This document shows positions 10,420 to 17,201 of a stretch of DNA of 64,000 bases, piece after piece (position 1 is the first letter of the stretch; each line of letters starts with the position of its first letter). Origin of the DNA: Flavobacterium sp. 270 (lineage in GTDB: Bacteria; Bacteroidota; Bacteroidia; Flavobacteriales; Flavobacteriaceae); the NCBI RefSeq assembly GCF_004368785.1, contig NZ_SODM01000004.1, forward strand, positions 50,521 through 114,520, in the 5' to 3' direction. The notes under the pieces are model-generated. The model did not search any database. It saw nothing but the letters and a program-made list of their open reading frames with translations, and was not told the DNA's origin. Made by a program: the position numbers and the translations under genes.

Positions 10420-10530
10420 ATTACCTCTGAAAGCTGTTTTTAAACGATTCTGATAACGAAAGTAGAAAAGACAGACGGATTCCTCCCATCCCGTCCATAT
10501 TTTGAACGGGGTGTTTTTACAGCTTCTGAC
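10420..10530. other. Possible origin-of-transfer region upstream of mobA, with inverted repeat
   Basis: Between mobA and the divergent small gene lies a non-coding stretch with an imperfect hairpin: CCCGT at 10490-10494 and ACGGG at 10506-10510, followed on the plus strand by GTGTTTTT. Position next to mobA makes it a candidate oriT. The hairpin could equally act as a weak terminator. No nick-site consensus can be assigned by eye. Confidence 0.3.
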
Positions 10531-10538
10531 TATCTTTG
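10531..10538 (+). promoter_or_regulatory. Bacteroidota-type -7 box TATCTTTG
   Basis: TATCTTTG fits TAnnTTTG, the usual -7 element in Bacteroidota. It sits 35 bp before the ATG at 10573. No good TTTG -33 box is seen at the expected distance. Confidence 0.5.
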
Positions 10539-10572
10539 AAGATCCAATTATTAATTTAAAAACAAGTGAATT

Positions 10573-10866
10573 ATGCTGACAGAAAATGATGCAGCCCAGG
10601 TTTTTGATACCATACTGAGTGTCCCGGGCATGAATGAACCAGTGAAGATTGATCTGAAAATTTCACGAAAAAATGTCCTCCTGCTGAGCCATGTAATTGA
10701 GCGAGGTCTGCTGGAAAATAACGGCAGTCCTTCATTGCTGCTCCAGCGTACCGCAGAAGAAAATATCACCGAACTCAAACAGCTTTCTACAGACTGCCTG
10801 AGCAGGGCCGGTCTTACCGAACTCAATGAAAAACTTGCGGGTCTGGCAGCTGCCAAAAAACAGTAA
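10573..10866 (+). CDS. Small hypothetical protein of mobile-element type
   Basis: A 97-residue protein, divergent from mobA, preceded by a -7 box and followed by a strong terminator, so it is a real single-gene transcript. It is mostly helical, with a leucine-rich middle (KNVLLLSHVIERGLLE) and no membrane segment or catalytic motif that I recognise. Similar small proteins are common beside mobABC in Bacteroidetes elements, but I cannot assign a function. Confidence 0.75.
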   Translation: MLTENDAAQVFDTILSVPGMNEPVKIDLKISRKNVLLLSHVIERGLLENNGSPSLLLQRTAEENITELKQLSTDCLSRAGLTELNEKLAGLAAAKKQ

Positions 10867-10880
10867 AACCAAAAAGAAAA

Positions 10881-10914
10881 GCCGTTAACCAAAGTGTTAA
10901 CGGCTTTATTATTT
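10881..10914 (+). terminator. Rho-independent terminator
   Basis: Perfect 9-bp stem GCCGTTAAC / GTTAACGGC with loop CAAAGT, followed by TTTATTATTTT. It lies 14 bp after the stop of the 97-residue gene. Confidence 0.85.
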
Positions 10915-10972
10915 TATACGTCATTATCAATGCATTTGATTTTTAAAATATAGAATATTATGATTTTTATGG

Positions 10973-10980
10973 TATTTTTG
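10973..10980 (+). promoter_or_regulatory. -7 box TATTTTTG of the WG-repeat gene
   Basis: TATTTTTG fits TAnnTTTG. It lies 21 bp before the ATG at 11002, with no clear -33 box at standard spacing. Confidence 0.45.
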
Positions 10981-11001
10981 AAGAGCTGATCCAAATATAA
11001 T

Positions 11002-12201
11002 ATGAGCCCTGAAGAATTAAAATCGTTTGAAGAAAGACAAAATGAAATGCAGCAAACCAGAGATATTTTTGATCTCATCTGCAGCAGACTCAATCTTAAA
11101 TACGGGGAGTTTTTTGGATTCCGTGATACCAGAGGATTCGTTGTTCTTAACATCTATAATGATAAGGGCGGTAAAACAAGAGTGCTGAAAGTTTCGGAAA
11201 CGGCAGAAGTGCTGTTCGATACCCATAAATACTATTCAGTCCATCATACACAGACGAAAAAAGACATCCTTTTTTTCAGTGAGCTGAGAGATAAGCCCGA
11301 GATCTATAAGACCACCAGAGAAGGTGTGCTTGATGAGAATTTCGAGATACTGGTTCCTGCCATCTATGATACTGTAAGGGACATCAATGAAGACAGCTAT
11401 CTGGTCGTTATTGATGATTACCGGGGCATCCTTAATTCCAAATTTGAAATCATCATCCCACTAAAATACAGTGAAATTGAGTACAATAAAACCCTGAAAA
11501 TTTTCAAAGCCAGAGAACAGATCCATAAAGGAAAAGATGAAGATGGTGATGATCTTGAAGGCAGCAGGTATTGGATCTACGATCAGAACGGACTGCTGCT
11601 TCAAACTCTTGAATACGGTCTGGTTAATTTTGTACATGATCCCAATTTATATACGGTTTATGATATCGGGGTATTCTACAGCAGCTATGTCGACAATACC
11701 GCTATGATCGAACAGCAGGGACTGCTGGATCAGCACTTCAGCATTATAATTCCGCCGCTTTACAATCTGATTTCTAAAGGTGAAAAGTTTATTCTGGTTT
11801 ATGAAAAAAGAAACGCGGTATCCGGTCATGACTATGAATCGAAAGAAGCAGAAGGTGCTGAATGCTATTATACGCTGGACGGCGGAAAATGGGGTGTCTA
11901 TGATCATGCGGGAAGCCTGATTATCTCTATTCAATACAACTGGATTGATCACACTTTTAGTGATGATTTGTTTTTAATCAACCCAACAGGGCTGATGTAT
12001 TATTATCAGGGTGAACAGGAAGATGGAGTCTGGTGTGCTAAGGATGGGTTCTGGGGACTTATCAATTCCAATAACGAAATAATTGTAGAGCCTGTCTATA
12101 AACACTACCAAATGTACGAGGACAGGATCATATTCTATAACAGGCAGACTGTCAATTATGAAATTCTTGATATAGAAGATGCTCTCACCATATACTTCTA
12201 G
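11002..12201 (+). CDS. WG-repeat protein, cytoplasmic
   Basis: A 399-residue acidic protein with no signal peptide. The N-terminal ~90 residues are helical (MSPEELKSFEERQNEMQQTR start), then degenerate ~50-residue repeats follow with hallmarks of the WG/KWG family: LNSKFEIIIPLKYSEIE, DQHFSIIIPPLYNLIS, KWGVYDHAGSLIISIQYNWI and FWGLINSNNEIIVEPVYKHY. WG repeats form beta structures of unclear role. It has its own promoter and lies between mobilization and radC genes. A second, exported WG protein is encoded at 13402, so the island carries two members. Function unknown. Confidence 0.8.
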   Translation: MSPEELKSFEERQNEMQQTRDIFDLICSRLNLKYGEFFGFRDTRGFVVLNIYNDKGGKTRVLKVSETAEVLFDTHKYYSVHHTQTKKDILFFSELRDKPEIYKTTREGVLDENFEILVPAIYDTVRDINEDSYLVVIDDYRGILNSKFEIIIPLKYSEIEYNKTLKIFKAREQIHKGKDEDGDDLEGSRYWIYDQNGLLLQTLEYGLVNFVHDPNLYTVYDIGVFYSSYVDNTAMIEQQGLLDQHFSIIIPPLYNLISKGEKFILVYEKRNAVSGHDYESKEAEGAECYYTLDGGKWGVYDHAGSLIISIQYNWIDHTFSDDLFLINPTGLMYYYQGEQEDGVWCAKDGFWGLINSNNEIIVEPVYKHYQMYEDRIIFYNRQTVNYEILDIEDALTIYF

Positions 12202-12232
12202 TCCTGTCAGAAGATTTAATTACTTTTTACAT

Positions 12233-12257
12233 AAAAAAACTCCCTTAAAAAGGGAGT
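12233..12257 (-). terminator. Rho-independent terminator (minus strand)
   Basis: Stem ACTCCCTT / AAGGGAGT; the T run lies on the minus-strand side (A run at 12233-12238 on the plus strand). It would end the candidate small RNA and/or radC transcripts and also lies just after the plus-strand WG gene. Confidence 0.75.
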
Positions 12258-12386
12258 CTTGGGCGGCCGGCGGTTGCCTGAAATGGTATGCGGTAACTAA
12301 CTAAATCATTTGGGACAGAACCTCCAGACGAACCCCGCCGGTCCCCTGTTCTTTTCTGGCTGATTTAAACAGCAGCATTACCAGTA
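12235..12386 (-). ncRNA. Candidate small RNA with long-range stem and terminator
   Basis: On the minus strand a -7 box TAAATTTG (12393-12400) would start an RNA near 12386. It holds a GC-rich pairing between 12335-12346 and 12262-12273 (CCGGCGG with CCGCCGG plus flanking pairs), and ends in a hairpin ACTCCCTT / AAGGGAGT (12239-12257) followed by a run of seven T on that strand. No open frame fits. The G+C of this block is unlike ordinary intergenic DNA here. The family is not recognised. It could alternatively be the 3' end of the radC transcript. Confidence 0.45.
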
Positions 12387-12392
12387 TATAAA

Positions 12393-12400
12393 CAAATTTA
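12393..12400 (-). promoter_or_regulatory. -7 box TAAATTTG for candidate small RNA
   Basis: Exact TAnnTTTG on the minus strand, about 150 bp upstream of a terminator with no coding frame between. The -33 box is not clear. Confidence 0.4.
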
Positions 12401-12504
12401 CGACAATAAAGAGCACTGCCACTTACAGGATCTTCCAATAATCTTACAGCATTTCAAGCCTGCACGGCAAAGGTCAAAAAACATATAAAAAGAAAAAAAA
12501 GACG

Positions 12505-12972
12505 CTATAAAGCGCCTTCATCCGCAAAGGAATAATAGCTGTCAGCTGTCACTATCAGATGATCCAGCAGCTTGATATCGAGCAGCTCTCCTGCTGCTTT
12601 AATTTTTCTGGTAATGCTTTTATCGGCTTCTGAAGGGGCAGTATTACCCGAAGGATGGTTGTGGGTGATAATAAATCCCACTGAATTGGCTTTAAGAGCT
12701 GCCACAAAGAGCAGTCTGACATCCACGACAGTTCCTGCTATACCTCCGGAAGAGGCTTCATAAATGCCGAGGACTTTATTGGCCTGGCTCAGCAGCAGCA
12801 CCTTGAACTGCTCGATAAATTCAATTTTATCGGGATCCCAGCAATCCCTGAGAATCGCATAAGCAGATCTCGAAGAAGTAATCAGCGGCCTTTCTGAGCT
12901 TTTAATTTTGGTTCTGTAGATCAGGTCGATTTCCGATACGGTTTTCCAGCTGCTGTTTTCATTTGTTTTCAT
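12505..12972 (-). CDS. radC: RadC-family JAB/MPN-domain protein
   Basis: A 155-residue protein containing the JAMM metalloprotease-like motif H-x-H-x10-D (HNHPSGNTAPSEAD; His104, His106, Asp117) with the family phrase VGFIITHNHPSGN. This is the short form of RadC, lacking the N-terminal helix-hairpin-helix region and typical of mobile elements, not of the chromosomal gene. RadC is historically tied to DNA repair, but a repair role is not proven. Its position in the island fits an element-borne copy. Intact. Confidence 0.9.
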   Translation of the reverse strand: MKTNENSSWKTVSEIDLIYRTKIKSSERPLITSSRSAYAILRDCWDPDKIEFIEQFKVLLLSQANKVLGIYEASSGGIAGTVVDVRLLFVAALKANSVGFIITHNHPSGNTAPSEADKSITRKIKAAGELLDIKLLDHLIVTADSYYSFADEGAL

Positions 12973-13401
12973 GGTACTGTATATTTAAGATTAATAACAG
13001 CACCGCCTGCGGGCACAGGAAAGCGAGCGCAGAAAGCAACGCAATAAAGCAGGACGGATGTCCTGCATTTATGGGGGAATTTTTTGCAGCGAACCGCAGT
13101 CCTGTGTCCGAACTTTGTGATGGAATTAAACGAAAGTATGCTTCTTCAGATTTCAAAAAGCGTAAACGGAAAAAAGGATGCAGAAAACGCAAATGAGCCT
13201 TGCTGTAAACAGCAGGAAAAGGCAGAAATAAAACGAGCAGCAAACCCGGCCGCTAAGATTATATCAAAAAGATTTATATAATCCATATCTTCGCTTTTAT
13301 GACTGGTACAAATTAACCTTAGCCATATAAGAACAGCTTTAGACCTGTCTGGTAATATACATGAAAAATTTAATTCTATAAGAAACACCTTTGAACTTAC
13401 T
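12973..13401. other. Non-annotated stretch between radC and the second WG gene
   Basis: Several overlapping short frames occur on both strands (for example 12963-13196 plus, very basic end KKRKRKKGCRKRK). None has a start signal or recognisable similarity. I cannot decide whether a small basic protein is made. The region is island-like in composition up to ~13250, then AT-rich. Confidence 0.4.
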
Positions 13402-14388
13402 ATGAGAAATTTAACACTGGCTTTAACATTAATTGTAACTGTACTTGGCTGCAAACAAAGCGAAGCTCAAAACAAAAAAGTAAACAATGAACTTTATCCG
13501 ATTACGGTTAATGATGTATTCGGTTATATTGACAATAAAGGAAAAATTGTAATTAAGCCCCAATTTTATATAGCCACTTATTTCAACGAAGAATTTGCAG
13601 TTATTAAAAATACTGCCGGCAAATTTGGTTATATAGATCTTTCAGGAAAAACGGCTATTATGCCTCAATTTGATTATGCAGATAAGTTTAGCGAAGCACT
13701 TGGATTAATTAGTATTAATGAAAAATTTGGCTTCGTTGACAAAGCAGGAAAAATAGTTATTAAACCACAATTTAGCTGGGCTAATGATTTTCAGGAAGGA
13801 CTTGCATGTGTTAAATATGATGACAAATATGGCTATATTGATAAAACAGGACAAATAGTTATCAAACCTCAATTTGATTATGCAGATAAGTTTAGCGAAG
13901 GACTTGCCATGGTCATCCTTAATGGCAAATCTGGTTATATCAATAAAACAGGAGAATTCGTAATCAACCCTCAATTTGAGATAGCACATGACTTTAAAGA
14001 AGGAATAGCCCCTGTTAGTATTAACGGTAAATTTGGCTACATTAACAAAACCGGAGAAATAGTTGTAAGCCCCGCATTTGATTCTGCATTTCCATTTAAT
14101 GATGGACTGGCTAGAATCATAGTAAATAAAAAACAGGGCTACATTGATAAAACAGGAAAAATAATTGTCGATCCTCAGTATGAAAATGCTCGAGATTTTT
14201 GTGCCGGCTTTGCACGTATTAAGTATGGCGATAAATACGGTTATCTTGATAAAACAGGACAAATAGTTATCAAAGCCCAATTTGATTATGCAGATGATTT
14301 CAGGCAAGGAATAGCAAACGTCAAATATAATGGCAAATATTGTTACATTGGTGAAACAGGAGAATTTATTTATACTCCAAAAATATAA
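13402..14388 (+). CDS. WG-repeat lipoprotein
   Basis: A 328-residue protein with a lipoprotein signal (MRNLTLALTLIVTVLGC; Cys17 as likely lipid site). The whole mature part is nine consecutive ~34-residue WG repeats, each with a core like FGYIDKTGQIVIKPQF, followed by a DYADKFSEGLA-type linker. Some units are nearly identical even at the nucleotide level, which indicates recent duplication within the gene. It is predicted to be anchored to a membrane facing the periplasm or outside. Role unknown. The other WG protein of this region (11002) is cytoplasmic and more diverged. Confidence 0.85.
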   Translation: MRNLTLALTLIVTVLGCKQSEAQNKKVNNELYPITVNDVFGYIDNKGKIVIKPQFYIATYFNEEFAVIKNTAGKFGYIDLSGKTAIMPQFDYADKFSEALGLISINEKFGFVDKAGKIVIKPQFSWANDFQEGLACVKYDDKYGYIDKTGQIVIKPQFDYADKFSEGLAMVILNGKSGYINKTGEFVINPQFEIAHDFKEGIAPVSINGKFGYINKTGEIVVSPAFDSAFPFNDGLARIIVNKKQGYIDKTGKIIVDPQYENARDFCAGFARIKYGDKYGYLDKTGQIVIKAQFDYADDFRQGIANVKYNGKYCYIGETGEFIYTPKI

Positions 14389-14433
14389 GCTAAGATTTAA
14401 AGATACTGCCTATAACAGCTGCCCCAGCGGAGC

Positions 14434-14523
14434 TGGTCATTTACTCCGGAATTAGGTGGTCATTTTGAAATGGAATTAGGTGCTCACTTTAAAACGGAAT
14501 GGGGTGATCAATATAATCGGAAT
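14434..14523. mobile_element. Remnant of an IS21-like element end: 24-bp tandem repeats
   Basis: Four imperfect direct repeats of about 24 bp follow each other: TGGTCATTTACTCCGG... at 14434, TGGTCATTTTGAAATGG... at 14457, TGCTCACTTTAAAACGG... at 14481 and TGATCAATATAATCGG at 14505. Each has the form TGxTCA-N8-CGGAATTAGG. Such multiple binding sites are characteristic of IS21-family ends. No istA/istB gene is near, so this is a solo end or remnant. Family assignment is from memory of this pattern. Confidence 0.5.
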
Positions 14524-14626
14524 TTGAACTCAGAGGCTTATGAATTATCAGCATATTTTAATTTTATTAAAATTAGACTGATAAGCTTTTTTTTTGGATT
14601 ACAGCACAACAACATTCTGGTCCTAT

Positions 14627-14706
14627 CCTAGCCCCGATAGCAGTGAAAATCCTTATGCGACGGGGTTCGGCGCAGAAGATTGAAACGCATAGCGGGAACA
14701 GCCCCA
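14627..14706 (+). ncRNA. Conserved structured repeat, copy 1 (possibly Flavo-1-like RNA)
   Basis: The block CCTAGCCCCGATAGCAGT, a hairpin, then GATTGAAACGCATAGCGGGA. A second copy is at 57368. The hairpin pairs TGCG (14656) with CGCA (14671) and CTT with AAG. In the other copy this stem has a different sequence but still pairs, while both flanks are kept. That favours an RNA structure. Strand is set by which strand shows the conserved flanks and could be either. Confidence 0.45.
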
Positions 14707-14803
14707 AAAAGAGAGCATAAATCCTCCATAAAAAAAACGCAATCACCTCCATTATACCCCATGAACCCTTGACTAATCTGTACTTATTGCGTAATTTCGC
14801 GAT

Positions 14804-15094
14804 ATGAATCACGAAGAAATTAAACGCTATTTTGAGGCCAGTCCTCCGCCGAAGGAAGTCCGATTGACACCTTGGGCCAACATTACCGATACCCAGGTTT
14901 TTTTAAAAAGCTGCTACAGCACTATCCAAAATTTTAACGGTCCTACAGACCGCTGTCCGGCATGGTGGCACCTAAGGGATTTTTATATCCTGATGAAAAA
15001 AACGACCCAGCAGACTGCTGTAGAAAAAACAGAAGAAACACCCTCTGATGGAATCACTGGTGAGGCTTCTTCCCAGGTCGAAACAGCTCTGTAA
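14804..15094 (+). CDS. Small protein, DUF6965-like
   Basis: A 96-residue protein whose first ~65 residues (EIKRYFEASPPPKEVRL, TPWANITDTQVFLKS, and a final RDFYILM) look like the small DUF6965 family of Bacteroidetes. The C-terminal 30 residues are polar and disordered (TTQQTAVEKTEETPS). A strong terminator follows. A weak promoter-like TAATTTCG lies just before the ATG (14792), so the leader would be very short. Function unknown. Confidence 0.65.
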   Translation: MNHEEIKRYFEASPPPKEVRLTPWANITDTQVFLKSCYSTIQNFNGPTDRCPAWWHLRDFYILMKKTTQQTAVEKTEETPSDGITGEASSQVETAL

Positions 15095-15121
15095 AATTTC
15101 CCTTTACAAACTGAGCCGAAT

Positions 15122-15162
15122 AAAAAACAGCCCTGCATTTCAATCTGCAGGGCTGTTTTTTT
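15122..15162. terminator. Bidirectional terminator
   Basis: Stem ACAGCCCTGCA / TGCAGGGCTGT with A run before and T run after. It lies between the convergent genes at 14804 (plus) and 15190 (minus) and can serve both. Confidence 0.9.
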
Positions 15163-15189
15163 ATTTAATTATTTATTTTGAAGAGACCT

Positions 15190-15627
15190 TCAGAAATCGA
15201 GTCTGTTCCTGTCAGCGGCATTCCAGTCTATGGCTAATATATCCCGCAGCACTTCTTTGAGATCCTGAAAAGTACGGGGTTTAACAGCATAAAAATCAGC
15301 ACCCAGTTTATAGCAAACCTCTACATGCAGTCTGCTGCTGCTGGTGGAAAGCATGATCACTTTAACATCGTCAAAGCTGCTGTCGCCCCTTATTTCTTTA
15401 AGGCATTCAAAACCATTTTTACGCGGCATGTTGATGTCCAGGAAAATGATCTCAGGTTTGTCCATAAGGGCTTCATAAAGGATATCTAAAAGCTGCTGTC
15501 CGTCTTGGGATATCTTCACGGTGATTTCAGGATCAACTTCTCGGAGCGCTTCCACAAACAATATACTGTCATCGGGATCGTCTTCCGCCAGGAAAATAGT
15601 TTTGCTTGAGTGCTGCTGCTGTAACAT
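15190..15627 (-). CDS. Single-domain response regulator (receiver only)
   Basis: A 145-residue CheY-like receiver with all key residues: acidic pair Asp16/Asp17 (LAEDDPDD), phospho-acceptor Asp64 (IFLDINMP), Ser94/Thr95 (MLSTS) and Lys116 (VKP). There is no output domain. Similar stand-alone receivers are common in Bacteroidota and are often paired with hybrid histidine kinases or phytochromes, but no kinase gene is adjacent. Convergent with the small gene at 14804. Confidence 0.9.
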   Translation of the reverse strand: MLQQQHSSKTIFLAEDDPDDSILFVEALREVDPEITVKISQDGQQLLDILYEALMDKPEIIFLDINMPRKNGFECLKEIRGDSSFDDVKVIMLSTSSSRLHVEVCYKLGADFYAVKPRTFQDLKEVLRDILAIDWNAADRNRLDF

Positions 15628-16015
15628 CGCTTAAAAATTATGCAGTTAGATAATAATTTAAAAATCCGCAAAAAATTATACCGGGGGGTAATATAAGCTT
15701 TTAAAAAACTGCAGACAGCAGAGTACCGTGCTGTGCAGCTGACCGTTATAAATGTAAGAAAATTTTCTTACATAGAAAAATGATAAATCATTAAATATGC
15801 TGCAGCTTATCTAAAACCAAAAAAGCCTTCAGCTGAGTTTCCCTTTTTTTGACCTTATGTAATTTCTGAATAAAGGATTTTGAGTTCAAAAAAGCATCAT
15901 TTCAAATCACCTGAAAAATAAGGATTTTAGAATTTTGTTACTATTTATAACATTTAATTTTTAAAAAATGTTATTTTCTGTTACTAATTTTGATTCCTAT
16001 AAAATGAAACAGAGG
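15628..16015. other. Intergenic region before polymerase gene
   Basis: No gene is seen. It presumably holds divergent promoters for the response regulator and the polymerase block, but no exact TAnnTTTG box was found. No LexA-like or S24 repressor gene is here, although such a gene often precedes this polymerase pair in Bacteroidota. Confidence 0.5.
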
Positions 16016-17197
16016 ATGAACAGAGCAGTGGTACATATTGATATGAATACGTTTTTCGTTTCCTGCGAAAGACTAACCAATTCAGAACTAAACGGTATTC
16101 CGCTGATTATCGGCGGAGGGGACAGAGGTGTTGTGGCTTCCTGCTCTTATGAAGCCAGAAAATTCGGAGTGCGCTCTGCCATGCCGATCCAGATGGCACT
16201 CCGCCTGTGTCCGCAGGCAAAAGTCATGAAAGGCGATATGGAATTGTATTCCAACCTCTCCCATACTATCACCGAAATTATTCAGGAAAAAGCGCCTGTG
16301 GTGGAAAAAGCCAGTATTGATGAATTTTATCTGGACATCACCGGCATGGACCGGTTTTACGGCAGCTATAAATGGACCGATGAGCTCGCCCAGCGCATCA
16401 CCAAGGAAACCGGCCTGCCCCTCACCTTTGCCCTTTCGATCAACAAAACGGTTTCCAAAATCGGCACCGGTGAAGGAAAACAGAAACAAAATCTGGATAT
16501 CCCCGAACACATGGTGCAGTCTTTTTTAAATCCGCTTTCCATCCAGAAAATCCCCATGGTGGGTGAAAAAACGTTCCAGCTGCTCTCCCGGATCGGCATC
16601 CGCACCATCAAAACACTCTCTGAAATGCCGGCAGATGCCCTGCAGCAGATGATCGGTAAAAACGGACTGGAACTCTGGAAAAAAGCCAACGGCATCGATC
16701 ATAATCCCGTGGAGCCTTATACGGAAAGAAAATCCATTTCCACCGAACATACTTTCTCGCAGGACACCATTGACATTCCAAAATTAAACAGAGTGCTGCT
16801 GGGAATGGTCGAGAAACTCTCCTACCAGCTCCGCGCAGAACAATGGCTGGCCTCCACGGTAACGGTCAAAGTCAGATATGCCAATTTTGATACGGAAACC
16901 AAGCAGTGCAGGGTTCAGTATACCTCAGCGGATCATATCCTGACTAAAATGGTTCAGGAACTTTTCGATAAACTCTATCAGCGCCGTATGAGGCTGCGTC
17001 TGATCGGTGTGCGTTTCAGCGGGCTGGTAAGAGGCACCTACCAGATTGATCTTTTCAATGATACTGAAGAAATGCTGGCGCTTTACCAGGCCATGGACAA
17101 AATGAAAACCCGCTACGGTTTTGATGCCGTCATGCGCTGCGCCGGAGCCTCATTTAAACCCAACACTAAAAATGAAATTTTAAAACGCAAACCCTGA
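16016..17197 (+). CDS. dinB: Y-family DNA polymerase (DNA polymerase IV/UmuC-like)
   Basis: A translesion DNA polymerase of about 393 residues. It has the N-terminal IDMNTFF (Asp9), the paired catalytic acids SIDEFYLD (Asp102, Glu103), GGDRGVVASCSYEARKFGV, a helix-hairpin-helix thumb and a little-finger domain. I start at 16016 because the family begins at M-x-RAVVHIDM; upstream ATGs at 15968 and 16004 are in frame. The stop lies 4 bp before the next gene (DNA polymerase III alpha), so the two form an operon that may act in error-prone repair. Confidence 0.9.
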   Translation: MNRAVVHIDMNTFFVSCERLTNSELNGIPLIIGGGDRGVVASCSYEARKFGVRSAMPIQMALRLCPQAKVMKGDMELYSNLSHTITEIIQEKAPVVEKASIDEFYLDITGMDRFYGSYKWTDELAQRITKETGLPLTFALSINKTVSKIGTGEGKQKQNLDIPEHMVQSFLNPLSIQKIPMVGEKTFQLLSRIGIRTIKTLSEMPADALQQMIGKNGLELWKKANGIDHNPVEPYTERKSISTEHTFSQDTIDIPKLNRVLLGMVEKLSYQLRAEQWLASTVTVKVRYANFDTETKQCRVQYTSADHILTKMVQELFDKLYQRRMRLRLIGVRFSGLVRGTYQIDLFNDTEEMLALYQAMDKMKTRYGFDAVMRCAGASFKPNTKNEILKRKP

Positions 17198-17201
17198 TTC
17201 C

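Noticed and set aside
10034..10453. Plus-strand frame over mobA
   Set aside because: Antisense shadow; the conserved RHH-like pattern is on the minus strand.
13705..14307. 200-codon minus-strand frame opposite the WG lipoprotein
   Set aside because: Its repetitive pattern only mirrors the WG repeats; low-complexity Phe/Cys/Ile content is not protein-like.
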